This document shows, in pieces, positions 1-13,991 of a stretch of DNA of 64,000 nt. How positions within the stretch are numbered: position 1 is the stretch's first letter; the number at the start of each line of letters is the position of its first letter. Location of the stretch: assembly GCA_963971535.1 (NCBI GenBank), contig OZ020589.1, positions 52,407,509 through 52,471,508 on the forward strand, written 5' to 3'. The translations under genes were made by a program, and so were the position numbers. The DNA is from Notolepis coatsorum. Lineage: Eukaryota; Chordata; Actinopteri; Aulopiformes; Paralepididae. Below the pieces are notes generated by a model. It ran no database searches. It was given only the letters and a program-made list of their open reading frames with translations, and was not told the origin of the DNA.

Positions 1-160
1 CACACACAGAACACAACATCCCTCTCTCTCACACGCTGAATGGCGAGGCCATTGTCTTTATTGTGAGGTATCATTAAAGTGCAATGGTAGAATGTTCTAT
101 TCTATGTCCACTTCTCTCTATGTTCTATGCAGAGTGCATTATGAGAACTAGAATAAATAT

Positions 161-374
<214 letters not shown>

Positions 375-390
375 TGTGCCTCAGTCTCAC

Positions 391-498
391 CCAAACAGCT
401 CAGCATCGTCGGTGAGGAACTTGGGCAGGTTGGCGTCCATCAGTGCTCTGATCAGGACCACATCTTCGCTCAGATGAGGGTTCTGTCTCTTCAGGGAG
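391..498 (-). CDS. dnah6: Dynein heavy chain exon, AAA1-AAA2 connection (exon 18 of window)
   Basis: This exon is 108 bp. It completes the split glycine and leaves in phase 2. The acceptor is tctatag and the donor is TTTGG/gtgaga. The peptide SLKRQNPHLSEDVVLIRALM then DANLPKFLTDDAELF matches the stretch between AAA1 and AAA2. The SLKR-NP-L-EDVVLIRAL wording is the best single pointer to DNAH6. The next exon lies before the window start. A sense CA repeat of about 210 bp follows the donor. Confidence 0.92.
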
Positions 499-696
499 CT
501 ATAGAGACATCACAGAGACATAGAATAACTCTACAACCATAATGCATCGAATGATCTCTCCAAATATATAATGACATGACATTTATATCCGTGAAATTCC
601 ACGCAAAACAAATATATCTACAAATGTAGACATATCTAGTTAGAGAAGTGAACTAGTGGCTGGAGGGTGGGATCCCCGGAATCCCCAAGCTTCCTG

Positions 697-798
697 GCTG
701 GGAGAACCTGGGAGTACCTGGGATAACCTGAGAGAACCTGAGAGAACCTGGGAGAACCTGGGAGAACCTGGGAGAACCTGATAGAACCTGGGAGAAGG
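697..798 (+). repeat. 10-bp minisatellite
   Basis: About ten copies of CTGGGAGAAC with single-base variants (GAGAGAAC, GGGATAAC, GATAGAAC). Confidence 0.85.
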
Positions 799-1535
<737 letters not shown>

Positions 1536-1929
1536 AAGTGCATATAGGTGTAATGATGATGTCCCCAGTGACTGTCTCTCAACTTATTCATAAATGATAG
1601 AAGCTGAATCACTCAGTTAACAGACACACACCCACACCCACATACAGAATGCATACACACACGTAAACAGACTTACCTTACAATGCACTAGCTACTACAC
1701 CATTCTTTCTCTCTCTTATGTATACACACACATAACACACACAGACACACACATACATGGCAGGCGATAGTATATGGGGGCCATTCAGGGGTACATAATG
1801 CAATTTGAAGTTACTAAAGTTTTGCGCACAAAGACTATGATACATTTTGCTTCTATTCAGACTATTGTGAGTGACAGCAGTTACTGTATCTGCTCTGGGG
1901 CAGAGGGAATGGTCTTATCTCAAACAACG

Positions 1930-2018
1930 CCTCTTTTCTTGATCCTCCAACCACAACTGTTGCTTCATCGGACACAATTTGTTTGCAACAGTTGTCATTG
2001 GAGGATCAAGAAAAGAGG
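1930..2018. other. 89-nt near-perfect hairpin (pre-miRNA-sized)
   Basis: Two 34-nt arms (1930-1963 and 1985-2018) pair with only two adjacent mismatches around a 21-nt loop. The left arm begins CCTCTTTTCTTGATCCTCC and the right arm ends GATCAAGAAAAGAGG. The size fits a microRNA precursor, but there is no proof of transcription from this position, and a fold-back transposon remnant is possible. It lies in the last intron of the window. Confidence 0.6.
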
Positions 2019-2039
2019 GTGGATCTTGACGTAGGTCAG

Positions 2040-3429
2040 TTAGGATGGCATAATGGGAAAATTAGCAATGGGCATTGTTACAAAGGTCAGATTAAACCGA
2101 ATATATATATGTATTGCCTGAGATCCCATGTATAATATTTGTATATCGTTTGATATCCCTTGTATATTCTTTGTACAATATACAACGGAATATCCCTTTA
2201 CCTGGTACAGGACAGACCATAATATTCGTTCTTCCTATTGGAAGCGATCCCCTAGGCGCCACGGCCATACCCCAATGTCTAGTTCAAAGCCACCGCCAAG
2301 GCTTGCCTGGACATGCCCGGTTCTGCGCAAGAATACGAGACAGAAATAAGGCTGGTACTAGATTGTTCACCTTACGTATAAATACATCGCAGGTGGATAC
2401 AGCAGTATGTTACCCAATAAGTTGAAGCCTCACACACGATACAACGTGCTGTGAAGTGGCCCGTTTTGCACCGAAATAGAGCCTTGAGACCGCGTGCGAA
2501 TTGATAGCTGAAGTGTCAGAGTTTAACGCTGGATCGTCGAGTTCGACCTATTCTATTATTAAGTAATAGTCTATTATGTATAGTGTATCGTGCGGCTACC
2601 GTTCTGCAGTGACCAGCATTACCAACGTTTCATCGTACCGAGCTAGTGTGCTTATCCAGGCTGGGCGGCTTAACCTGGTGCCGTCATCCGAGGAGCCCTA
2701 GACGAGAACCGTGTGGATATGTACACTGGATAACCTACACCGACGACTACAGGCAGCCCTTTTCGGCTGGATTATATTGCTTTGGTCCTGTAGCTGTTGG
2801 AGCGGAGAAATCGTCTACACCCACTGTTGTGTGGGATTTACCCTGTGAGGAGCACCGTCGAGCCCGCCTCTAGTACTCTGAGGCTGGCTAGCTTTCCTCC
2901 ATGCGGCACTGCATACCGGAGAATAGCTGTTGTTCGTCTACGGATCAAGGAATTATTGCACTGTCTCCTGTACCTGGAGTCTCCTTATTCCTCGTTGACC
3001 CAGACTTTCTGCTACCGACAAATCCTCTCCCCTGCTGGCTTACAACCGGAGGGACCCCTTTAGTATCTCCAGCCCTGATCTACTAGTGTACCATATATAA
3101 TTCTTATGATACAGGTGGTATTAATTATCTCCTGCGTAATATGCTCATGGACTTACGCTCTTGACCTATTCATGCACATTCTTCGCCTTACAAGCGCAAC
3201 TCTCATCTTGATAAGTAATGTAAGATAATCTTCGTGCTGCTAATAAATATTCTTCTAAACAGTATTTATTGTGAAGCCGTGTTAATTGTGGGTGTGTTCA
3301 TCTCATATACCTGTGTACTGTATGGCCCAGTAGTAATGTACATAACGCAGTAGTGGTTTAATGATACCATCCTTATTCAATACAGTCAGGGAATTGTACC
3401 CCTCAGTTACAGGCATCATTATCTCTTAT
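2040..3429. other. Intron, unclassified repeat-like sequence
   Basis: There is no coding pattern I recognise. The stretch 3180-3280, with CTAATAAATATTC and conserved-looking CTTACAAGCGCAAC, has the look of an LTR end, but I found no partner or target duplication. Confidence 0.35.
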
Positions 3430-3532
3430 ATTGTGAGTTTTATTTGCTCATTAATTTTTTTAATTAATTTGCGATAATCGCAAGTTAACTATGGACAATC
3501 ATGCGATTAAATATTTTAATCGATTGACAGCA

Positions 3533-3535
<3 letters not shown>
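3430..3535. repeat. hAT element fragment (right end)
   Basis: The GGACAATCATGCGATTAAAT stretch followed by ATTTTAATCGATTGACAGCA matches the right ends at 22630-22731 and, more loosely, 13870-13891. The left part is missing. Confidence 0.6.

Positions 3536-3580
<45 letters not shown>
3535..3580 (+). repeat. (TA)n microsatellite
   Basis: Pure TA run directly after a truncated hAT end (GACAGCACTAA). Confidence 0.95.
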
Positions 3581-3583
<3 letters not shown>

Positions 3584-3777
3584 TGTATATAATGTCCTTA
3601 ATTGTATGTAATCCCACACTTTATTTCCTCCACCCTCAGCCATCTGTAAAAAAAAAGTTGTGATACATTAACTGAATTATATTTGAGCTGGAACCAAACT
3701 AGTTTACATTGCATGTTCTATTCTATATTATATTCTAAATAGGTAAAGCTTCACTAATGATACATTTCTATTTCTAT

Positions 3778-4338
3778 TAGGGATGTCCGATATTATCGGC
3801 CTACAGATATTATCGGCCGATATTGGCATTCAAATGTAATATCGGAAATTATCGGTATCGGTTTTCAAAAAAAAATGTTTACATTTATTTAACCTTTATT
3901 TAACCAGGCAAGCAAGTAAGAACAACAAATTCTTATTTTATTTATTGTCAAAAGTATGCATAATGTTGTGGTAATTCCACAACAAAAGAGATATGTAATG
4001 TTAATTACCTGAAATTATTCCGTTTTTTTGGGGGGGGGGGGGGGCGAACCCTGCATATATCGGTATCGGTTGATATCGGTATCGGAAATTAAGAGTTGGA
4101 CAATATCGGATATCGGTAAAAAAGCCAATATCATCTCGGGGAGGAGGGCGGGAGGGAGGGGTTTCTCTCCTCTTACGGGGGTCTGGACGGCTGAACGAGG
4201 CCATATTCAAGGGACCCATATCTGTATGTTGTTATGTTATGGATGTCACTGTAAATGTTGTGCTGTATGTCTATAAATGTTAAATAAAAATGTAAGTTAA
4301 AAGAAAAAGAAAAAAACAGCCAATATCGAACATCCCTA
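3778..4338. mobile_element. hAT non-autonomous element (TAGGGATGTCCGATA ends)
   Basis: This is a 561-bp element with ends TAGGGATGTCCGATA and TATCGAACATCCCTA and a perfect 8-bp duplication ATTTCTAT (3770-3777 and 4339-4346). The interior is rich in ATCGG palindromic motifs, with a run of about 16 G near 4029-4044. It has no ORF of interest. Confidence 0.85.
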
Positions 4339-4346
4339 ATTTCTAT

Positions 4347-5346
<1,000 letters not shown>

Positions 5347-5736
5347 GTGTAGTATAACGTTTTTGTGTGAGTGTGTGATTGATTGATTATTACATTTTTG
5401 TCATGCACACTAAAGTTCCCAACCCTTGTGGGTTTATAACACACTAGAACTACCATTGCAGTGGTCCATTACATTTCACAGCAGAATTACAGAATCTTTA
5501 GATTGACATACATATCGATCTTAAATAAATTCTTCTCTCCCAAGCTTGGCAAACAAAGTCTGCTACAAACTTTTCTTTTCATTGTGGCAGACCGGCAGGC
5601 GTGGTAATAGACGGCCAAGGTACTAGGGCATATACCCATATTAGGAGTACCGGAGAAACTCCTTCCAGAGCAGAGCACATCAGCGCAGATGAAGCGCACC
5701 TGTGCCAGACACGCCCGAGACAGGTGAGTGCAATCA

Positions 5737-6101
5737 TAGATATCTATATAGAACACTAGATAGCTTACCCGCGCTGCCGGCCAATGTAGAGCGACGTCGT
5801 CGTAGGGCGGCCATCTTGCTCGAGGCAGCTCAGCTACTGATAACATTCATGTCTACTTTTTTACTTAAAGGCAGTTTTTTTATTTTTATTTTTTTTACAA
5901 ACCGCTTGAATCATAGCCACGTTAATAATGCTTGTAATAAACCAACCCGTTGTAAATCCGTCAATATTTCAGCGAGTTATGAGTATTTTTGTCTGTGCAG
6001 CTCACTCACACTCACTCAAGGCTGACTCGAGCAAGATGGCGGCGGTTCAGTGACGCTGGTGACTCCGCCTTAAGCTATCTAGTGTTCTATATAGATATAT
6101 A
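5737..6101. mobile_element. MITE with 28-30 bp TIRs and 12-bp direct flanks (Mutator-like?)
   Basis: The terminal sequence CTATATAGAACACTAGATAG... is repeated in reverse at 6070-6101, with about 28 bp perfect. The subterminal parts also pair (GGCCATCTTGCTCGAG near 5810 with CTCGAGCAAGATGG near 6027). The direct repeat TGAGTGCAATCA flanks the element exactly (5725-5736 and 6102-6113). A long duplication with long TIRs resembles Mutator-type elements; the family is unknown to me. Confidence 0.7.
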
Positions 6102-6359
6102 TGAGTGCAATCACCACACCATAGAAAATGGAGACGGAGTGACAGAATGAATTGGAGTAGATGAGGCGAAACCGGTACGAACGTGAGTAAGAGAAAAGAG
6201 AAGAAGAGGCGGAAAGATTGCTGTCTGTGTGACCAATGCTTTGTTTATCTGCTTTCGGAAGGAGGACCCTGCTGTGTGCTATATCCCCTGACTGTATGAT
6301 AACCCACCTGTGCAGCAGTGGGTTATTGCATGACAACTAGTGAGGCAGTACTTCACTAG

Positions 6360-6361
<2 letters not shown>

Positions 6362-6440
<79 letters not shown>
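6362..6440 (+). repeat. (AT)n microsatellite
   Basis: AT run followed by AT-rich sequence to 6550. Confidence 0.97.
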
Positions 6441-6443
<3 letters not shown>

Positions 6444-6559
6444 AATATACATATATAATAAAAAATTATAATAATAAATATATATACTGTATATATATTA
6501 TATAATATCTTTTTTATTATTATTATTAATTTTTTTTTATTATAAATGTTTTCCTCTGT

Positions 6560-7200
6560 GAACAATGCCGATGAATTTGAACAAAAACAATGGCAGTGAA
6601 TTTTTTTTTTCTTGTCCAAGTGACAGCTCTGAGCTCTCTGACCTGACTGCAGTAATGGCCAGGTGTCAATCACTTACTGCAATACAGTTGCACAGGTTTG
6701 GCTTAAGAAAATAATTATCCAATCAAAATAGGCTATTTGAGTCTAAAAAGCATGGGTCGTGACACCGAGCGCACTTGATTGATTTGCGTTCAGGTCGACC
6801 ACATTGTGTTGACTGACAGCCTTGAAATCCAATCAGAGAATGGTGCCAGCTAATGCTACGGAACTGCATAGACCCTATTGACTGTGGCGGGGCCAGTCAG
6901 TCCAGTTTAGTAGTTTCGATTCAGTGCGTCAGCTTAGCTAGGCTTGTGGTTAGGTAATAACAAGATATAAGAAGTGTATTCTCAGGAGTTGGAGAGATCA
7001 GCACGAGATACTGTACATTACTGACAGTGTTGGATTTGGATTTATATGGAGTCTGGACACACACTTTATCAAGCCCTGCCGGCTGCCGACAAAAGCTTCT
7101 CGAAGGGTTAACGCGACGGCTCGAGGCTCGTTCCAACCTGATGCAACCAAACAACAAGTGAGTCTAATGTACTGTTCTGTAGTTACTGAAACTGATTGAT
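6560..7200. other. Intron, nothing recognised
   Basis: The region is AT-rich at the start, then ordinary sequence without conserved frames. Confidence 0.5.
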
Positions 7201-7204
7201 TATG

Positions 7205-7489
7205 GCAAGTCAAGATTCAAGAGGTTTATTTGTCACATACATGATATTTGATACACATAAGTGCAGTAAGTAAGTAAGTAAACTTTATTTGTATAGCACC
7301 TTTCTCAGATAAAATCACAAAGTGCTTCACAGAAGTAAAACATAGCAACATAGAGATGAACGCACTACACATAAAACAATTCTGACACATCGTAAGCATA
7401 GGCATAGTTACAATTAAATAACTAAATATGAGTGCAACTAAAAACAAAACAACAATTATAAATAAATAAACAACGTATACAACCAGGAA
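7205..7489 (-). repeat. LINE 3' ends (two stacked tails)
   Basis: The GTAAGTAAGTAAGTAAAC run at 7264-7281, followed by TTTATTTGTATAGCACC, is the reverse of a LINE 3' end with a tetranucleotide tail. A second, different tail (CAAGATTCAAGAGGTTTATT) lies at 7211-7230. Confidence 0.6.
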
Positions 7490-8973
7490 TTATTTAAAAG
7501 CCTGTCTGAATAAAAACGTTTTCAACTGTTCCTTAAAAGTGGATAGGGAGTCAAGTGAACGCATAGAAAGGGGGAGGGTGTTCCAAAGGGTAGGGGCCAT
7601 AAATTGGAAGGGCCGGTCACCTTTTGTTATTAACCGGGTCCGTGGGACAACCAGCAGATTTTGGTGGGAGGACCTAAGTGCACGACTGGGGGAGTAGGGG
7701 CGCAGTAAATTAAAAATGTACACAGGGGATCTACCTTGGAGGCAGGGGCGGAGCTAGGGGGTGGCTACCTGGGCTCAAGCCCTGGATGTATTCTGAAAAG
7801 CCCTGAATCTATTTAAAAAAAAATAAAAAAAAATAAAAAAAATAATGATTTTTTTTTTTTTTTTTACAATTCATCATTGTTACATGAAAATATGTTTGCA
7901 CCAGATTTAGCAGAAGCTAATTTCCATCTGTGGTCTATATCAGCTGCTAACTGTATTTGAGTGAGTTAAGTCTTAGTGTTATGGTAGACTCAGACCTAAG
8001 CTTTAAATCACAATCAACAAGTTGACAAAAACTTAATTCTTCCACCTTAGAAACATAGCTAAAGTACGGCCATTTATAAATCAAAAGGACGCTGAAAACC
8101 AGATCCATGCATTTATCTCAAGCCAACTCGACTACTGTAATGCACTCCTTACCGGCCTCCCGAAAAAATACGATGACTATTTTATTGCAATGCACTATTG
8201 CATTATTTTATTCTATTTTACTAACTATTTTATTGCACTGCACTATTTTACTTTGTATCAGTGAATCATAGACATGATCTTGCTCCACCACTTTTTGATT
8301 ATATGAAAAATATGATATATCCCCCCCCAATATATAAATCTAACCATAACTACGTTATGGTTAACTGAGTTTTATAGTGAAAAGAGCAGCTTTATTGGTC
8401 AAGATTGAAGGCTCTATATTGCAGGAAATTGCACGTACAGGTTCATTAAATTAAAAAAAAATCTGTCGTGGCGGGGGTCGTTCCGGACCCCCTCCAAACC
8501 ACCCCTTGCCTGCCCAAAAAAAAAAAATAAAAAAAATAATAATAATAAAAAAAAAAAAAAAAAGGGGGGGGCCCATCTGGGCTAAGCCCCGGATCTCCTA
8601 CAATCCTAAATCCGCCCCTGCTTGGAGGGCTTTAAAAGTTAAAACAAGAATTTTAAAATGGACACGATAATTAATGGGGAGCCAATGTAGAGTGGATAAA
8701 ATAGGGGTGATGTGGGCACGCCTACTTGTCCCAGTTAAAAGCCTTGCCGCTGCGTTTTGAATGATTTGCAAGCGGTTTAGCACAGATTTATCCAGACAGG
8801 TAAAAATTGAATTGCAATAGTCCAGGCGTGATGAAATAAAAGCATGGATGATCATTTCCATTTCAGCTCTAGAAACAACAAATCTTAATTTGGCAATGTT
8901 TCTGAGCTGATAAAAACATGACCGTGTGAGCTGGTTGACATGGCTGTTAAAAGACAGAGAGTCATCAAAAAAA

Positions 8974-8976
<3 letters not shown>
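7490..8976 (-). pseudogene. LINE reverse-transcriptase C-terminus, split by a hAT element
   Basis: The minus-strand protein fragments at 8629-8976 (FDDSLSFNSHVNQLTRSC, LDYCNSIFTCLDKSVL) and 7490-7734 (SPSRALRSSHQNLLVVPRTR, FMAPTLWNTLPLSMRS) are consecutive parts of one non-LTR RT tail of the CR1/L2/Rex1 type. They become continuous once the hAT element and one target copy are ignored. The 3' part continues to about 7270 and ends in TTAC-type repeats after an AATAAA-like signal. It is 5'-truncated. Confidence 0.8.
7743..8620. mobile_element. hAT non-autonomous element (CAGGGGCGGA ends)
   Basis: This is an 878-bp element with TIR CAGGGGCGGA / TCCGCCCCTG and a perfect 8-bp target duplication CTTGGAGG (7735-7742 and 8621-8628). 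Both features are diagnostic of hAT. It interrupts a LINE reverse-transcriptase tail. It carries a piece of another LINE in plus orientation near 8020-8170 (ISSQLDYCNALLTGLPK) and A-rich and poly-G runs, but no transposase. Confidence 0.88.

Positions 8977-9013
<37 letters not shown>
8977..9013 (+). repeat. (CT)n microsatellite
   Basis: Short CT run at the truncation point of the LINE remnant. Confidence 0.95.
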
Positions 9014-10099
<1,086 letters not shown>

Positions 10100-10111
10100 T
10101 GACTGACTGAC

Positions 10112-10260
10112 CCGGCCATGACCAACACAGACTTGACGGCCCTCATGCCAAAGTCGTAGTGGTCCTGCTGGGAGAGCTGCTCAGAACACAGCTTGTACAT
10201 CTGGGTCATCTTCCTGGCCAGAGTCTTACTGTCCACAAAACCCTCTGAGTACAGACTCAC
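10112..10260 (-). CDS. dnah6: Dynein heavy chain exon, AAA1 C-terminal helices (exon 17 of window)
   Basis: This exon is 149 bp, phase 0 to 2. The acceptor is ctctctag and the donor is GG/gtcagtc. The peptide is VSLYSEGFVDSKTLARKMTQ, then MYKLCSEQLSQQDHYDFGMR, then AVKSVLVMAG with the last glycine split across the intron. EQLS-QDHYDFGMRA is conserved in all axonemal heavy chains. A sense CA repeat of about 258 bp begins 13 nt inside the intron. Confidence 0.97.
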
Positions 10261-10670
10261 CTAGAGAGAGGGATAGATGGATGGATGGAGGGGGAAAGAG
10301 AAATAAGGGTAGGAATTCCAAAAAGCAAAAAAATTAAAAAGGAAGATATCAGATGCAGGTGCGTTGGACAGTATCACTTCAGTCTTGAGAAAGGAAGATC
10401 CAGGACCGAGCTCATCTACATTGTTTACGAAGCTCCGGGCCAGGGGGACCGAAACATCGTCGTAACCAAGGAAAATTAGCCTTAAACATTATGCTAATAG
10501 CAGTAACCATGACGTGCCACCTCGTAAACTGAGAGATAGAAAAAAAAACAAGACAGAGGGATGAAAACAAGAGAGAATCATTGATACACTGCATTGAATG
10601 TAAACATTTTCAAATGTTCAGTTCTGTATTGAGATCGTTCCACCTCTACAACACACACGCAGCAGGTTAC

Positions 10671-10838
10671 CTCAGCGATGAGAGCGTAGTTGGGCACCAT
10701 CATGGATATGGGTCTGAAGAGCGCCTTGAGGTTGTCGGGTAGTTCGGTCCTGCCAGCGTAGCCCGGGTTCATGGTGATGAAGGCAGCGCAGGACATCACC
10801 AGCTTTATCTCCCGACCCTCGAACATGAACCTGGGCAG
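10671..10838 (-). CDS. dnah6: Dynein heavy chain exon, AAA1 sensor 1 (exon 16 of window)
   Basis: This exon has 56 codons and phase 0/0. The acceptor is gttccccag and the donor is GAG/gtaacc. The peptide contains [20 protein letters not shown], then [20 protein letters not shown], the invariant AAA1 sensor-1 segment, then [14 protein letters not shown]. It is fully conserved at the motif residues. Confidence 0.97.
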
Positions 10839-11079
10839 CTGGGGAACACAGAGGTTAACAGGGGGTGAGGAGAGGTCGGCGGGTCAAGTTTGATCCCTTG
10901 CACTAACAGTGCCAATACTGCTGAAGTGCCTATGAGCAACTTAATCCCCCATTTATATGTACCAACCTGCTCTAAGGACGGGTATCTAACACTGCCATTG
11001 GCTAATTACTGTGATACAACACAATGGGCAGTTGCTTGCAATACATTGAGTATGTCCTTGTAAAATGAACCCATATATG

Positions 11080-11265
11080 AAGTCAAGTCAAGTGTTCCTT
11101 TATTAATCCCCATGCGGAAAAGCGGTGTCATAGCAGCATGGGGGGGGGGGGGGGGGTACAGGGACAAAAGGTAATAATAATAACAGAATATAGAACATAG
11201 AACAAAGTAATAATGGTGGTTAGATTATATTAGTGGTAATAGTGATAGCAGTAGTAAACAAGTCA
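11080..11265 (-). repeat. Second LINE tail
   Basis: The TCAAGTCAAGTGTTCCTTTA stretch followed by TTAATCCCCATGCGG reads on the minus strand as a LINE 3' end with tetranucleotide or pentanucleotide tail. A run of about 18 G lies at 11140-11156. Confidence 0.5.
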
Positions 11266-11269
11266 AGTC

Positions 11270-12050
11270 AAGTCAAGTCAAGAGTTTTAATTGTCACGGC
11301 ATACAGGTATACAATGAAATGCGGGTGGTCTTGCCCGCAACGATGTGCAATACAGTGGTACATATAATAGAATCAAAAGAAGAAACAACATTGTGCAGTA
11401 ACAGATAGCAGGTAACATGGAGTGACATCTCGATATCTGTACATAGTTATTTACAGCGCATGTGTGACATGCTATTAGCTTTGGTAGTGCAATACACTGT
11501 TCCTGTTATTCTAATTTAAAGTGACCTTTCCTTTGGCCATAAGTGTGCGTGTGTGCGACATGAGTGTGTGCCCGCTCATGTTAAAGTGTTAAGTGGCTGC
11601 TCGTGTGTGAGCGTGCACAGTGTGCGTGTCGTGTGTGTGTTCATGTGTGCTTGTGTGTGGACAGTTCAATGTTCTGAGCACTCAATGTACATTGTTCATG
11701 GCTCTGATGGCCTGGGGGAAGAAGCTGAGCCTAAACCGCTCTGTCCTAGTAGCTGAGATTTGCAGGCGTCTGCCTGACCTCAGCAGCTGAAACAGGCTGT
11801 TATTGGGGTGGTGAGGGTCTTTCATTATCCTGCAGGCTCTGGATTTGCACCTCTTGTTGTATAGAACCTGCAGGGGGGGTAGTGCAATACCCGTGGTACG
11901 CTCGGCTGAGCGCACCACTTTCTGTAGGGCCTTCTTGTCCTGTGCCGTGCTGTTTCCATACCAGGCAGTGATGTTTCCGGTCAGGATGCTCTCTACAGCT
12001 CCTGAGTAGAAGGACTGTAGTGCATGGCAGTGCATGGCAGTATTCAATCA
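11270..12050 (-). pseudogene. LINE 3' end with C-terminal RT remnant (CR1/L2/Rex1 type)
   Basis: A minus-strand ORF (11682-12047) reads FYSGAVESILTGNITAWYGN, then STAQDKKALQKVVRSAERTT and RCKSRACRIMKDPHHP. It is the same protein region as at 40842-41290 and 59012-59560. The 3' UTR extends to the GTCAAGTCAAGTCAAG tail at 11262-11280. It is 5'-truncated at about 12050. Confidence 0.82.
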
Positions 12051-12119
12051 GTCAGTAGTAAAGGTTCACCAAGTTCACCAGCCATTAGCTCTCCAGCCAT
12101 TGGCAAGCAGTCCATGCCT

Positions 12120-12365
12120 GATGATGGCTACAGGACTGGCCGAGGCGGTTTGGGGTGTGTCGTGGAGGGGATATGTCTATGGCTGACTGTGCTCCTCCTC
12201 ATAGAGGAAGTGGGAGGAGTTTTCCAGTCTCCTCCACCTCTCAGCCACCACCTCTAGTTTGACCAGTTTGACTCCCACTACGGAGCTAGCCTTCCTCACC
12301 AGCTTCAGTTCAGATTTGTTAGTGTCTCTTGCGTTGATGTTACCTAGCGTAAACAAGAAGGGTGA
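12120..12365 (-). pseudogene. Short LINE reverse-transcriptase fragment
   Basis: The minus-strand frame LKLVRKASSVVGVKLVKLEV then VAERWRRLENSSHFLYEEEH resembles the distal ORF2 of fish LINEs. It is truncated at both ends and lies between a LINE tail and the dynein exon at 12533. Confidence 0.55.
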
Positions 12366-12417
12366 CAGCACGGTACCTATCTGAATGGCTGCCCAGATGT
12401 GTGTGTAGATGTGTAAT

Positions 12418-12418
<1 letters not shown>

Positions 12419-12491
<73 letters not shown>

Positions 12492-12531
12492 TGTGCGTGT
12501 GGGTGTGTGTGTGTGCGCGTGCTTGTGTGTA
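12419..12531 (+). repeat. (GT)n microsatellite, part imperfect
   Basis: GT run with GC interruptions that merges with the splice donor of exon 12533-12670. Confidence 0.97.
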
Positions 12532-12532
12532 C

Positions 12533-12670
12533 CTTTGCAGTCTTGGCGTTTTTTATGGTGATGAGCTGCTGAGCAATGACAGACAGAACCTCGATGTCAA
12601 TGCGGTTGAACTCGTCAAAGCAGCACCAAGCTCCCGATTGGGCCAGACCACTGAAGAACCGCCCCATCAT
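12533..12670 (-). CDS. dnah6: Dynein heavy chain exon, AAA1 Walker B (exon 15 of window)
   Basis: This exon has 46 codons and phase 0/0. The acceptor is ctttcacag and the donor is AAG/gtacac. The peptide begins [20 protein letters not shown], so it holds the Walker B Asp-Glu pair, and continues [27 protein letters not shown] separates it from the DNAH1/3/7/12 group and favours DNAH6. The donor runs directly into a sense CA repeat. Confidence 0.97.
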
Positions 12671-13068
12671 CTGTGAAAGAGAAGCATGCTGATTACTAAA
12701 ATGTTAAATATCAGGTAACAACTTATCAAGCAAGGGGAAGCGAAGAAGCTTTGCATAGAGTCCGGGCAAAACTAATTCAGAGATGTGTTGCTAAACCCAT
12801 TATACATGTTCGAAAATAGTTGGTGAAAACATGCAAACACACTGTGTGGTACTGAATACTCAAGCATTCTAACCAAGTTGGGTTAAGTAGGGTCCATTTG
12901 ATAGTTTATAGCTAAATATTTTTGTGATTGAATGGAAGAATAAAATGGCACTAGAGATGAAAGGAAGCTGTCAATCAAGCGTGATCTGATCATGCTCCCA
13001 CAATCCTGATAAATGGTCTGAGCAGCCAGATGAGCTGATTTTGATTAAATAGTTAGTAATGTTTTTAA

Positions 13069-13891
13069 TAGGGCTGTCAGTTTATCGCGTTAATTCGATT
13101 AATTAATTACACAGCAAATTATCGCGTTATGAAAATTAACTCAAAATTAATTACAAAAAAATAAAAAAATAATTATAATATTTCTTTTTAATCTCATTCA
13201 TTCCATAAGCATGTAGAATACACATTTACAGACTTTTTTTTTTTTTTTTAATATGGTCCATTTGCATGTTCTTGGTATCTGATTCTAGGGACATCTATGA
13301 ATCTCAGGGAATGTATTCCCAGTGTCAGAAATACTGTGGGCTAGATCCACAAAGAATGGATTGCACGGTGCAAGTTGCACCCTTACTTACAATTCATTAT
13401 GAATTGAAAATGGGGGACCCTGATGTAAACAAGATGAAAGTCTTTCTCTGGTCTGCATCCCCTTAACAATTGTGTGTATTGAGCCGTACTGTATTGTACC
13501 CATTCTGCAATCTGTTGATAACATTTTCATTCAATCAATCAATCTGCGCGGTGATTGATTGAATGAAAATTTTATTTTGAGTAAATTGTAATGAACCAAA
13601 TGAGAATATCAATACATTTTTTTTTATCTTTGACTGTGAATAACACCATGCTCAAATTGACCAGACCTGAAAAATCTAAGCAAATTAATAGATGGAAGAT
13701 GATTAAACAGAAGGTTTTGTAGATACAGTACTGAATTCTGCCATCCGGACACATGCAATTTGAAATATGATTATAGAATATAGAATATCAGGCATAAAAT
13801 GGTTATGCGATTAAAATGCCATTAATTAGATTAATTAATTACAAATCCTGTAATTAATTAGATACATTTTTTTAATCGCCTGACAGCACTA
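13069..13891. mobile_element. hAT non-autonomous element (TAGGGCTGTCAG ends) with nested LINE tail
   Basis: This is an 823-bp element with TIR TAGGGCTGTCAG / CTGACAGCACTA and an 8-bp duplication GTTTTTAA (13061-13068 and 13892-13899). ATTAATTAAT-rich arms are typical of this abundant fish family. A LINE 3' fragment is nested at about 13330-13545. Confidence 0.86.
13370..13545 (+). repeat. LINE 3'-end fragment (same family as 50090-51760)
   Basis: The stretch GGGGGACCCTGATGTAAACA through CCCATTCTGCAATCTGTT ends in CAATCAATCAATC. The reverse complement of the same stretch occurs at 21900-22020, 47765-47890 and 50080-50130, so it is a repeated LINE tail. Confidence 0.75.
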
Positions 13892-13991
13892 GTTTTTAAT
13901 CTTAATAATTTGTGTGGTTAATAATAACACATTTCTCGGTGGTGTGACAACCTCCAAACACCTATGTATTTCTACTTTACCCTGACTTTAA

